64,000 bases of DNA, taken from contig CM026565.1 in the NCBI GenBank assembly GCA_015143295.1, positions 17,370,548 to 17,434,547 on the forward strand. Direction: 5' to 3'. The notes beneath the pieces are model-generated. The model did not search any database. It was not told the origin of the DNA and saw only the letters and a program-made list of their open reading frames with translations. Of this stretch, positions 22,002 to 34,906 are shown piece after piece. Within the stretch, counting starts at the first letter, position 1, and the number at the start of each line of letters is the position of its first letter. Source of the stretch: Tetracentron sinense. Its lineage: Eukaryota; Streptophyta; Magnoliopsida; Trochodendrales; Trochodendraceae. The position numbers were made by a program, and so were the translations under genes.

Positions 22002-22376
22002 TCTGTGCTCCTGGCCCATGGGTGGAGGAGGAGTACGTTGAGGAACCTTTAGAAGAACCTCCGGTCGAGGGTTACTATTAGATGGTAGTATATTCTGAGT
22101 GATATAGTTGTGGGTGAGTTGAGAGAGATATATCCATGTATTTTGGCGGACATGTCCGCACTTTCTTTTGTGTATCTTTTTGTATAACTTGGATCACATG
22201 TATATACATAGAAGTTTTGTTTACGTCTTCCGCTGTGCTATGTTAGTGTATGTTTCCGCCATTTATGTCCTCTATTGTATATGCTCTGTGGGTTTTGCAG
22301 GTTGGTTTGTCAAGCAAGTCATGATTAGTCGTCCAAGATTCACTCTAACTTCTAGGGTGGATTTTGAGTCGTGACA
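22002..22376 (+). repeat. 3' tail of a fourth related LTR
   Basis: Homologous to about 21622-22001 of the LTR just to its left but clearly more diverged, and ending GTCGTGACA. It joins C's right LTR directly, so C most likely inserted into an older related LTR. The left flank needed to test a TSD is missing. Confidence 0.8.
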
Positions 22377-22489
22377 CCTGTTGTGGGCCCAGGGTTAGGG
22401 ATGATAATGGGAATGGGTTGATGCGGCTCTAGATGAGGTTGTTCAGGATTTTCTCCGGTAGGGATTTGGATGAAGGGTTCTTTGGTTCA

Positions 22490-23560
22490 AGCACCAATAA
22501 GAATCTTTAGGAATTCCAAAACACTGTCGAGCTTGGCTTGCATGGCTATGATGTCCTTGTCATGAGACTGCAAGATCTCACTGGTTCTCTGCTGCTGATC
22601 GGATGGTTCTGCCATTGATTTCAACTGACTAGAGGCAGTACTGGATGCTTCTTCTGTGACTGGTACTTCGATCAAAACTGGGTCTACGACTACTGCTTCT
22701 ACAAGAATTACAATCATAGAGCGAGTCATGGGTCGACTCATGCAACTGAAAAAAATGCAACGGCTAAACATGAATATGCATTATGCTAGGAAGAAAATGC
22801 TAGAAAGAATTTTTCGTTGATGCATGCTAAGTGAGTATAGGACTGTACGACTCAATAAAAGAAAAAGACTCGATCCTTGGTAGGTCCATCAGGGATCGCG
22901 AAGTCAAGTGGTCGGGGTACACTGTTAAAGTCCATGATTTGTTGTTGGAGGGATGTGACCTCAACCTCCATGTTGTAAATTACCTCAATAGCATTGAACA
23001 TTCGGGATCCGAACTGTCGGATCCAGTCCATCATCTCAACATTTCCATTGTCAAGCTGCTTTTGGTAGAAGTGCAGTTAGGCCCTGATGACGGCTATTTC
23101 TCTGGCGTCGCCTTTGCGTCTCTTCTGGAGAGCTTGGACTGTATGCTCGAGTTGCTCGACTTGCCCCTGAATAGCTTGAAGTTCACGGTTCCGCTCCGCT
23201 TCTTGCTACCTGAATGCTTGCTGGGCCTTCTGTAGCCTTCTCTCCTTCTGCTGGATTTGAAGCTGTCTCTCCAGGGAACCACCATTTCAGCATGGGTATG
23301 GTTCTTTTTGATGGAGCTGAGACTGGTGTATGCAGTTTCTTTGGTGTTGGCATATTGGATGGAATGTTAGAATCTTCTACCCACAGTTGGTATGCTGAAT
23401 CAGTTGATGGTCTTGCTGTAACCACAAAGTCTGGCCACTGTTCTCGTTTGAAGCTTCACCACTGGAAGCGACGTGTGAGGCATTTGGAGTGCACTACTAA
23501 GGTAATCCAATCATTTCCTTGCCAGTCTATCACTGGGATGCGCCGAGGGAGTCCAAATTG
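22490..23560 (-). pseudogene. Decayed minus-strand coding remnant, probably gypsy ORF1/gag
   Basis: Read on the minus strand from 23560, two or three frames join into a protein-like sequence: a block RRIPVIDWQGNDWITLVV, then a long coiled-coil-like heptad stretch around 23090-23280 rich in Q, E, R and L, then MMDWIRQFGSRMFNAIEV (about 23034). A gag-like start follows, with SRPMTRSM and a second helical stretch (22771-22487). Stops and frameshifts interrupt it. The order suggests the extra ORF1 followed by gag seen in Tat/Ogre elements, but I recognise no catalytic domain, so this assignment is weak. Confidence 0.4.
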
Positions 23561-23599
23561 AAGAAGGATTTGAAGTGGTGCTTAGACTGCGTGAAAGTA

Positions 23600-26500
23600 T
23601 ACCTCTTTTGAATTTTAGAAAAACAGTTCTTGGGGGACATACATCGAATCCCAAGATCTGACTAAGATTCTAATTGATTTTATTCAAAGAGGGTTGAAAC
23701 TTCACAAGTGTCAAATCCACGATAGAACGCTAAACCGACAAAACTTCACAAGTGTCAAGTCTCCTTCGTAATCCACATGGACCTTCTTTTTCTTTAAAGC
23801 TTTCTCTAATGGAAGCTAATAGCCCTTCCAAAAATTCCAGTTCTAGGATCTTGAAATAAGGATCCAATATTTATGATAAAGATTGTTGATCTTCTTCTTC
23901 TTTATTTTTAAACTAGAAGACAAGAGAAGAGATGGAGGGGAGAGGGTGACCGTACACCTCAATAGAGAGAGAGGAGCGTGATATTGAGGAGAGGAGAGAC
24001 AGAGAGCAAACCGTGTGGGAGAGAGTGAATCTCTAAGGTGGGCATCCACCTTTATATAGGCTCTTGCTTGGGTTGCTTGCAACTCAAGTCTCCACATTCT
24101 AATCTAAAAAATCAATTCGGTGAACCTCAAATCAAGGTTTGAGTTGAGAACTCACAAAGTCAAGGGGATGGTTAGGGCTTCCTATAAGTCTATCTACCCT
24201 TTTTGATGTTTTAGCAATTAAGTTATTAAGTTAAGGGATGATGTACTTTAAGTGCAGAAAATAGAAAGCTAAGCAAACCACAACACAAGGATTTTTACGT
24301 GGAAACCCTTCGGGGAAAAACCACAGGACCTACTCCAGCTATGAGAATCCACTAAGACAAAGTAAATAAGAACTTACAAGACTCAAACTTGACTCATTCG
24401 GACTCGACACTTCGGTCCTTCAGTTCTTAGTCCTCCACGCCTCAAAAAGTCATCACGTACTCACAAGTCCCGTGATCAACCGCAATCGCTCATACTTCTC
24501 TTTGTGTCTCGAAAACAGCTCTCGATCTTCCGATCGATTTCCATCAATGACGGCTTCGGATTCCACCGACCAATTCACACATCCACGATCCGTCTCAAAT
24601 CGATATCCTTCGTAAAGGCTTCAGAACACTCCAGCCAAGGTGTTCTATCCAGAACGGGTTGATGGTTTTATAAAAATCAACACCTAGATAGACTCCTTCA
24701 AAGGACAAGTCCAAACAAGCAAAAATTGGAACTTTGGGCTTGCAAATTCTAGGTTGAATGCACTAACAAAGGAGAGGAGAATACTAAGTTTTCTAGAGTT
24801 TTAATGAACTCTAGAAGGAGTTAAAAACCATCTCTATACTCTTCCTGAGTTATACTCCATGAACTAGAGAGGTTCTAGTTAAATAGGGAATTCAAAAACC
24901 AAGTTTAGAAGGTGTTAAAGTTGCTAAAAAAAACTCAAAAAGGCATAAAAACTTGATTTAGCGAAAACTCCCATATCAGGGTCGACCCTGGGGGATAGTT
25001 GGGTCGACCCAAGTGTGCAGTTCGGTCGACCGAACCATCCTCCAGGGTCGACCCTCACTTTTCCAACCTTTTGTTAAAAAACCCCATAGTAAAATATCTG
25101 TACCCAGGGTCGACCCTCAATGGTCAAGGTCGACCCTGAAGTGCCAACCTGAAATTTAAACTTCATTTTCAAGTCTCGCACCCTTTATGAAAGTTGTAGA
25201 TCTTTTCGACATGGTTTATAGAGCAAAATCTGAGCTACGGTTTGCGAGATATGCCAAAAATAAGCAACCTTGGTTTTTTGAAAAATTTCAGAATTTTTAA
25301 GTTGTTTTGCACTACTTATCTCATCACCTAGGGTCCGTATGGTTAGTCTAGGACACTTACCACCTAAGGTATCATGTTAGGATTATGCAAGGTCAATTCC
25401 CACCTATGGTAGCATGGTATCTAGGTCACTTACCATCCTATGAAGGAAATGAACAACCGAGTCTTCAACGGTTCTTCAATGGTCTTCAACTTCGGTTGTT
25501 TGGGATGCTTGACGGCAAAGACACAAGATACACACCTAGACTCACTTGTTTTGACACCAGAATATGCCAACATAAAAAACATGGACTTTACATAATCTAA
25601 TTAGAATTCCTCGATTTGTTTCCTTTCTTGATTTCTCCTAATTAATTAGGATTAATCATTAATAGAAACTAACCTTATCTATTAGTAACTAACTAGCTAA
25701 CCATATCCTTATCCAATAAGGAATCTTTTTACTTAGTAACAAACTAATTAATGATTAGTAACAAACTAATAGAATCCCTAACAATTAGGGAATCTTTAAT
25801 TAGTAACTAACTAACTAACCTTATCAAATAAGGAGATTAGTTATTAGAAACTAATTAAAGTTAAAGTTCCCCTTGAAGTGGGAGTCCCAGCCTAGGTGGG
25901 CCCACTCCACACACCCCTTTGAGGGTTTCTAATACCCTTAGTCACTTATTGATTTTTCATCAAAATCCCCAATGGGTCCTACCCATTTGGTTTTTCACAT
26001 CAAATGTGATTCCACCTTTTAGAGCTTCACTATACCATATAGTGATTACTTAGAGAAATTAATTAATTTAATTAATAATTAAATTAAACACTTTAAGAAG
26101 GTCCTTGTGTGTGGGATCTAAAGGGATCTCCTATTTCCGGTTGTGGGACCAAGTACTCAACCTTTTGGTTAAAGCATTGTTACTAGGAAACACATTTCCT
26201 ATCACTCCATTAGGATTATAGAATTTCATCTATATCCCTAGACTTCCACCTATCACAATAATGTCCATTAACACATTGTGATTAACTTCCAGAAAATAGA
26301 GAATTACTTGCAGGTATTTCTATCTCAAGATTTGTTTATAGATGTGTCCCTCCAGTTCCAATATTGTTATAAGCTTACGAGATAATATCTAATATTGTCT
26401 TTAATCACTGGCTTATATATAGAGAACCCATTCTCTTTGATACTTTTAGTCAAACTTAGACTTTTAAAACATTTTAGAAATTCTTTAAAAGAAATAATAA

Positions 26501-27242
26501 TAATAATAATTAATTTCTTTTATACAGAAAATAAACTTCTCGATAAAACCATTTCATCGATAAATACCAGTGCTGGGTTTTTCAAGTCCGGTTTTGACAA
26601 GTATCAACTCAATATTAATTACTCTATTAGAGTAGTGGAATCATTGTTGAGCGTACACACACTTCTTCTAATATAGCGTACATAACCCAACGAGCTCGTA
26701 TTTAGTCCAGTGTGTTGGACATTAACGATTGACTACATCAAAGCTATATAGGCGAATTCTAGAGAAGATGTCGACCTCTCAGGTTAAGGACAATCTATCA
26801 AATGGACTACTCTAAATATAAAGACAGTATATTTCTAAGGGTATCCACTGATCAATCCAGTTATAATATAAGTACTTCTTACTTATATCCTCATCTTAGT
26901 CAAGAGACCCTTCTCTCAGTGATTTAGATTCATCACTCCATCATATGGAACTAACAATGTGTAAGTTAGTAGGAATACATTGTCCAGATGTATCCTGAAT
27001 AACTTAGAACAATTTTAGGCCTACAAGGAATCGGAAAACCATATCTCCTTAGCAATTAGTTAGTAATTAATTGGATGATTTTCCAACAATGTTACCTAAG
27101 GGACAAAGTAGTCTCATCGAATGAGATACTTTTAATGTGTTACCCAATACAGAAGACAATGTGTGAATGTAAAATATGCATTTATTGATTAAGTAGATTA
27201 ATACAATTCCGGAATGGCTTTCGTGGGCATATATGTCTAACA
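23600..27242 (-). repeat. 3' LTR of minus-strand copia element, interrupted
   Basis: The right boundary is secure: on the minus strand the LTR begins TGTTAGACATATATG at 27242, directly after a GTGGGAGAT polypurine tract. The left boundary is approximate. On the minus strand a TATATAAA box (about 24050) and a pyrimidine-rich leader (24040-23600) look like the promoter, R and U5. The middle, roughly 24207-25590, appears to be a separate insertion, because its removal leaves an LTR of about 2.2 kb like that at 33145; its ends are unresolved. No genes are seen here. Confidence 0.5.
24978..25139. repeat. Cluster of GGTCGACC palindromes
   Basis: Five GTCGAC-centred motifs (GGGTCGACCC and close variants) occur within 162 bp, inside the putative insertion in the copia LTR. 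Two sites are extended inverted repeats. No coding sequence overlaps. Confidence 0.85.
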
Positions 27243-27259
27243 ATCTCCCACTTGCACTC

Positions 27260-30200
27260 AAATCCAATCTCCTAGGTATCTAATACCCATCGACTATAGA
27301 TGTTTCTCAAACACCTTAGTAAACGGTTCCGCCATGTTTTCCGCTGACGCACTCTTGGATAACTCGATGTTTCCAATCTTGACAAACTAATTGCCTCGAA
27401 TCAGATGGAATCTCCTTTCAATGTGCTTAGTCCTCTAATTTGCTCTAGGCTTGAGCAATAGCACTACTACTATCACCATAATGTATGGTAGGAGATTATA
27501 TCAAGGAAACAACACCAAGTGTTTGGATAAACCATTTATCCATACTGTAAGCAAGATAATTTAACCCACCTTTCATCAAATACTTGAAAATATGCTTAAC
27601 TGCTATCCAATGCTCATGACCCGGGTTTGATTGATATCTACTCACTGCGTACGTGACAAATATCAGGTCTTGTGCACAACATAACATACATGAGACTTCC
27701 CACTGCAGATGCATATGGGAAATGGCTCATCTGCTCTCTCTCATCATCAATCTTTGGAGACTTTGATTTGGAGAGACTAATTCCATGCTTACAGGGTAAA
27801 AACCGTTTCTTGGAATTTTCCATGCTATATTTGCACAAGATCTTGTCAATATAATTGACTTGGGAGAATCCTAGCATTCTTTTCTTTTGATCTCTAAACA
27901 ATTTAAGACTAATAATATAGGATGCCTCACTGAGGTCTTTCATTGCAAAGTTACATGACAGCTAGATTTTAACAGTAGATAACATTCCTACATCATTCCC
28001 AATGAGTAGAATATCATCTACATAAAGAACTAGGAAATTTATTGCACTCCCACTGACCTTCTTATACATACATGTCTCATCCATGTTTTGTTGAAAACCA
28101 AACGATTTGATTGATTCATCAAAATGGATGTTCCAACTCCGAGAAGCTTGCTTAAGGCTATAAATGGATTTTATCAATTTGCATACTTTATTATTTTGGC
28201 CATGGAGTTCAAAACCTTTAGGCTGGTCCATATAAATATCTTATTGAATGTTTCCATTCAAGAAAGCGGTTTTGACATCCATCTGCCATATTTCATAATC
28301 ATACTAAGCTGTAATTGATAACAAAATTCTGATAGACTTTAGCATTGCTACTGATGAAAAGGTTTCCTCATAGTCAATACCAGCTCTTTGACTATACCCT
28401 TTTACCACAAGCCTTGCTTTAAAGGTCTTTACCTTTTCATCGGATCCACGTTTCCTCTTGTAGATCCATTTGCACCCAATGGGTCTAATTCCCTCAGGCT
28501 TTTCAACCAGGGTCCAGACACCATTCGAGTACATGGAGGCCATTTCAGATTTTATGGCCTTATTCTAATTATCAGAATCAATATCGCATATTGCTTCTTG
28601 ATAAATGTAAGGATCATCATCTAAGGAATCTGATTCCATAGAATATACCTCATGCTGATAAGACAATCTATCTAGAGGTCTACTAATCCTTGTACTTCTC
28701 CTAGGTTGTTGTGTATTTAAAGGTTCGGTTAAGATGGGTTTAACCATGGTCATTTTATCCTAATTTTGCTTCTCAAGATCAATTCTAAATCCATCTTCTC
28801 TATTGAGGATCATATCCTCTTCTAGAATAATAGCATTCCTTCTCATAAACACCTTTTGTTCGCTATGATTATAGAAATAATATCCAAGAGTTTCTTTTGG
28901 GTGTCCTATAAATAGGCACCTCTCAGTCCTACTTTCCAACTTGTTAAAGTTCTGCTTTCGCACATGAACTAGACAACCCCATATCCTGACATACTTCAGA
29001 CTAGGCTTTCGTCCATTCGATGGCTCAAATAGAGTTTTGGAAACAGACTTAGAAGGTACCTATTCAATAGATAGATTGCAGTCTCTAATGCATATCACCA
29101 ACAAGAAATTAGCAAATCAGTATTATTCATGATTGAACAAACCATATCCAATAGGGTTCGATTTCTTCTTTCTGAAACACCATTAAGTTGAGGTGTTCCT
29201 GGGGGAGTCCATTGGGATACAATTCCATTATCTCTAAGATAATCCATGAACTCATTCGAGAGGTACTCTCCTCCTCGGTCGGATCTTAGATTTTAATACA
29301 TTTACCCAATTGCTTTTCTACTTCATTTCGGAATTCTTTGAACTTTTCAAAAGATTTCAATTTTTGTTTCATTAGATATATATAACTATACCTTGAAAAA
29401 TCATTTGTGAATGTAATGAAGTAGATAAAGCCACCTCTGGCTGAATGATTCATAGGTCCACATACATTAGTGTGGATTAATTCCAATATACTTGTGGCTC
29501 TCATAGGTTTGCCTGTAAATGACCTTTTGGTCATTTTACCTTGCAAACAAGGTTCACAAGTTGGATAAGGTTCAACATGTAAATGGTTTAAAGGACCATC
29601 GTTTACCAATCTGTTGAGCCTATCCAAATTGATATGACCTTATCCGAGATGCCATAAGTATGTTGGATTCATAGACTCTCTACCTCTTTTCTGAGGTGTC
29701 ACACTGGTGGACTCTTTATCCTCAATGTTATTAATTGAATTGCTTATACGATCAAGATAATAAAGACCATTAGACAATGTGCCAGAAACAATAAAACTAT
29801 TATTGTATTTGATAACTACACTAGTATCAAAATGCACTGAATAACCGGTAGAGATTAAACTAGAAACAGAAATCAAATTTTTGTGCATGTCTGGCACATA
29901 AAAACAGTATTTCAAAATTAAGATCCTATTATTAGCAAATTCTAAAACATAAGTCCTAATGGCGATCGCAGCAACACTTGCTTCCGTTCCCATCCTTATC
30001 TTAACTTCCCCATCACTGATCTTTCTACTCTCCTGAAACCCCTATAACATATTACAAATATATGAGGTAGATACACTATCTACACACCAAGAGTTAGACG
30101 AACCAACAATGAAGTTGTATTCAATGATGAAAGATTCGAACATACCTTCCAAAGGCTTGTCCTTGAGGGATGCTAAGTAAACTTTGTAATTCCTCTTCTA

Positions 30201-30729
30201 GTGACCTGGTTTCTTACAATTGAAGTAGACATTCTAATTCTTTTCTTTGCTTTCTTCTCAGAAGCTTTCAGGATCACATCCGTTTGACTCTGTTGATTAA
30301 GATCTGTTCCTAAATTCAAGAGTTCATTAATGAATCCCATCATCTTGACAACATGCTCCTGAACTGGGCTACCATTAGACATCTTGGTCCCCATCAGTCC
30401 TTTCATAGCCAACTGCCTAGCAGTTCTATTTTGTTCCCCAAACATCTCCCTGACATTAGTCAATATGTCCTTAACTGTAGCAAAACCTCGTGCTATTGCT
30501 ATAGGACATTCGACATTAATGTAAACATGTAGCATTTGGTCTCATGCCACTTTGAGGCTTTCTCAACCGCCTCAGGGGTCTGAATTGCCTCATCAAATTC
30601 TGAATAGTCGGAAGTGAGGACATAAGCTATCTTCTGAGAGATAAGCACAATATCAAGGTTTCTTTTCCAGTCCACAAAATTTGGATCAATCAAATGATTC
30701 TCATTTAGAATCTTGGAAAGGGGATTCAT
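27260..30729 (-). pseudogene. Ty1/copia gag-pol, minus strand, degenerate
   Basis: On the minus strand gag starts MNPLSKILNENHLIDPNF at 30729, followed by a degraded zinc knuckle (about 30200; a cysteine is lost and a stop interrupts it), a protease with DSV in place of DSG (about 30085), and a pre-integrase domain (29993-29640). The integrase (29627-29286) has HTNVCGPM, where the first catalytic aspartate is replaced by N. RT follows (28543-27962) with intact LYVDDILLIGND, and RNase H to about 27260, ending MGIRYLGDW. Many frameshifts and stops occur. The polypurine tract and LTR follow at once. The 5' LTR is absent; 30730-31080 looks like its untranslated leader. Confidence 0.85.
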
Positions 30730-31119
30730 GGCTATCTATACAATAAAATAAGCATAAATTATTACATTAATTTTTCACACATATATTCATCAGATTTTTG
30801 GGATTTTTAAATTTGATGATCCTCTCATCTTTCTTCAAATTTTATCATTCCCTTCAATATATGAAATTAGGAAATAAACTTTTTATTTCAAATGAGTATT
30901 GGGATCCTATTAATACACATGTTATCTTCCATGCTAGGATAGTATTACACATGCACCAGATGATGGATAATAACCATCCATTACTGAGCATCTCATGCAT
31001 AACTCCTTATGTAAATCAGTGATTCCCAATTTTCTTGCAACCTCCAAGGACAACATGACTGCCACTATTTTAGCCGCCATGTTTCCTTGTTTAAGTGAAA
31101 CCCATTATTCTCGGTTGTC

Positions 31120-33120
31120 ATATGATCAAGTAGAGAACCCTATGAATTGTGGATTGGATGAAAACCTAGTTTACAACATCTAAGAGTATGGGGTTGTCCT
31201 GCGCATGTTCGCAAACTCGAACCCACTAAGTTGGAATCTAGAACAGAGAAATGGAACTTTGTAGGGTATCTAAAAGAAACTAAGGGTTTCTATTTCTACT
31301 CCAAGGCAAACCAAACAATAGTTGTTAGGCATCATGCCAGTTTCTTGGAGGAAGAAATCGATCTTCTTAAGAAGGTTGAATTTCATGAGATGAAAAACAA
31401 CTCAGCCAGTGTCCAAGATGAACCTAATTCTTCCACTATTGATTCTTCTAATTATGTTCCACTGAATAGGTCTGAAAGAGTTTCTAAACCACCAGATAGC
31501 CTTCAGTATTATAATAATGAGGTTTATCTAGTTACCCCTGATGATGAGGATACGGATCCTAATATTTATCAGGAAGCTACATTAGATGTAGATGTATCTC
31601 AATGAAATAAAGCCATGAATGCTGAAATAGATTCCATGTATGACAACGGCGTCTGGACTCTAATAGATCCACCAGATGGTATAAGGCCAATTGGATGCAA
31701 ATGGATTTAAAAAGGAAGAAGGGTGTCGATAGTAACGTGGAGACCTATAAAGCTAGACTTGTTGCAAAAGGTTACACTCAAATTCAAGGAGTTGATTATG
31801 AGGATACATTTTCACCTGTAGGTATGCTTAAATCCATCAGGATATTGCAGGTTATTACTGCACACCATGACTATGAGACATGGCAAATGGATGTCAAAAC
31901 TGCTTTCCTTAATGGACTATTAGATGAAGACATCTATATGAAGTAACCTGAGGGCTTCATTGCTCCTAACCAGTAGAACATGGTATGCAAGCTCAACAAG
32001 TCGATATATGGTTTAAAACAGGCTTCCAGAAGCTGGAACCAAAGATTTGATCTTTCGATCAAAGAATTTGGATTCCAAAAGAATTTAGAGGAATCTTGTA
32101 TATACAAGAAGGATAGTGGGAGAGTAGTAGTATTCCTAATTTTTTATGTAGATGACATCCTACTCATTGGGAAAGATGTAAGGATGTTGTCATCAGTCAA
32201 GATTTGGCTTTCTCAGTATTTCTTAATGAAAGACTGGGAGAGGCATCATATATTCTCAGAATAAAGATTCTAAGAGATAAGAAATGCCGAATGTTGGGAT
32301 TGAGCCAAACTTCCTACATATACAAGATTTTGTATAGGTATAGTATGAGTGATTGTAAGACAACACTCATTCCTTTTAGACATGGTGTCACTTTGTCTAA
32401 AAAGATAGCCCCTACATCAGCTGATGAGATCGAGCAGATGAAGAGGTGCCCTTATGCTTTGCCAGTAGGAAGCCTCATGTATGCCATGTTATGTACTAGA
32501 CCGGTATTTGTCATGCAGTGGGAGTTGTTAGTAGGTTCCAAAGCAATCTAGGTGTTAATCATTGGACTGCAGTGAAGCACATCATGAAGTACCTGAAAAG
32601 GACTAGGGATTATGTGCTTACTTTTCATTCAGAAGATTTAGTTGGATTGGGTTATACTGATTCCGATTTCTAATCTGATCCGAACAATAGAGCTTCCATA
32701 TTTGGGTATGTATTCACACTGGGTGGTGGTGCTATCAATTGGCGCAGCATAAAGCAGAAAAGTATTGTAAACTCCACCACAGAAGCAAAATATATTGTAG
32801 ATTTTGAAGAAGTAAAAGAAGCAGTCTGGTTCAGAAGGTTTTTGCAAGAGCTAGGAAATGTTCCTTCAACACTTGAACATATTACTCTCTTTTGTGATAG
32901 TAATGGTGCAGTAGCTCATAGCAAAGAACCTACGAGCCACAAAAAGATGAAACATGTGGAGCGGAAGTATCATCTCATTCCTGAGATAATAGAAAGGCAA
33001 GATATTAATATTACAAAGATTAGGTCTCAACTTAATATTGCTGACCTGATGACTAAGGCTTTATTAGATAAAGTATTTGTAACACACTTAGATAGTATGA
33101 GATTGAAATCTATGGCATAG
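31120..33120 (+). pseudogene. Ty1/copia pol 3' half, plus strand, degenerate
   Basis: Begins within the integrase C-terminus (PYELWIG, then RVWGCPAHVRKLEP with a stop between). RT follows: GDSNVET-type block at 31720, WQMDVKTAFLNG near 31885 and the active site YVDDILLIG near 32145. RNase H runs to the stop at 33118-33120. Stops and shifts at about 31600, 31710, 31945, 32260 and 32550 break it. It is truncated upstream of 31120 and lies head-to-head with the minus-strand copia, to which it is related but not identical. Confidence 0.85.
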
Positions 33121-34652
33121 TGACTTTTAGGTCAAATGAGAGATTGTTAGACATGATATCCAGAAAAGTCATTTAGATTGTAAGATTCTTATTAATTTGA
33201 TTAATATAGACTTCTTGATCTATTGTGTATTCATTATGAGTAATTGACCATGATCATGAGATGATCTATACAATATGAGATATCGATAAAGGTCCTTAGG
33301 ATATATTGTAGGAAAGTTATGTGATTGGATTATCACAGGCAGATATAACTTTCCAGTTCCTTGTACCTTATATAGTCAAAGCTATGGGTGAAGCTGGGCA
33401 CTTCACTTATATGGCTGCCACTATGCTAAGATGTTCTCAATAGTTGAGATGTAGTTCTATCTCGAACTATTGTAGTGGAGACTACACATCAGCATATGGG
33501 TGCTTAAATGTACACTGACTGATTTCATTCAATGAGAGACCTCTTGCATAAACATACTATCAGATAGTTGGTCTCTTATTCACATTGAATAATTTCAATG
33601 ATCCTTAGATCTGATGAGTTCATTTATAACTGAACAGCAATCTGACTATTTTGATTCGACCAAAGTATTCTCTACCTTAGGGAATACGATACAGTGACAG
33701 TTGGATAGTCAGAAAGCTGTTCGAGTCATAATGAATTTCAAACAAGAAATCCATACTCATTAATTTGAGAGATTATCTAAGTTCCGGGTAACACAGTCGA
33801 TTAAACTTAAATCCTGCGCAGGTGATTTTTAAGCAAAACAAGTTTGAAATATATTTTATTTAAAATATATTATACTTATAAAAATGTTTTTCTCAAAATG
33901 TTTTACATGAGAAAATGTTTCTCATGGCTTAATCAGAAGTCTTGGAAACCAGGATGATGTGCAATGAGCTATGAGTTAGATAGTATAAATAATCTCAAAG
34001 GCCCATTAGGGATAATGTATTTGGAATGATCAATTGAATTAAAAAGTTCATGTGGCAGGATTCATATTGGTTAATATTCATATATTGAGATTCAATTGCA
34101 ACATAGATATCTCACGTCACTTGCAATTCCAATGAAATTCTTATTTAGGGTCAATGGGATAACAATGGGTAAGCTAGGGTTTGAATGTCCCAGAGCAATC
34201 TGTGCAGATGCTCACATAAGAAATACAAGCTCATAAATTGACTAAAGGTTAATCAATTATTTAAGTGATTAAATGTTAATTACTATTAAATAGATTAAAT
34301 ATTAATCTATGGTTTAAATTAATTGTTAATTTAAATTAAGGGATTATATTAGTAATTATTTAATTAACCTAATTAAAGGGGAAATGGGTTTGACCTATAT
34401 CCATAAACCCATAAGGATGGACCTTTAATATGGACCTAAACCCATGTATTAAAACCCATGAATGGGGCGCCCACTTTAGTAATCCTAATTGGATTAGGAC
34501 TTGGTTACTTGAATAATTATTGAATAATAACTCTATTTATTATAGAATTAAATTCCAATGGTTGGAATGCAAGTTGGATTAAGAAGAGTTGTGATTGGAT
34601 TACAACTATAAGTTTTAACTCCCCTATAGCTCACACCCATCCTTGGCTCACG

Positions 34653-34676
34653 CCCCCCCCCCCCCCCCCCCCCCCC
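34653..34676. repeat. Poly-C tract (24 C)
   Basis: An uninterrupted run of 24 C inside the copia LTR. The second copy of this region begins at the same tract directly after the N gap, which suggests it is an assembly break point. Confidence 0.95.
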
Positions 34677-34898
34677 TTTGGAGAAATCCTAATTGAATTA
34701 GGATTGATTGGTTGTTGACTAATCCCTTTAATTAAGGAATCCCTTTTGAAAATGACTCTTTAATTAGTAGGATTACTATAACTAAAGTAATTATAGTTAA
34801 AGTAGGATTTATTTAAATTAATAATAAGAGTTATTATTAATAAATAACTCCTAAAGGGATAAGTTGTAGTTGGAGTAGGATTTGGATTTGATCCAATC

Positions 34899-34906
34899 TA
34901 TAAATA
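34899..34906 (+). promoter_or_regulatory. TATA box of copia LTR
   Basis: TATAAATA followed by a C/A-rich start region is placed as expected for the U3/R border of a copia LTR. The second copy has the same box near 55746. Confidence 0.6.
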
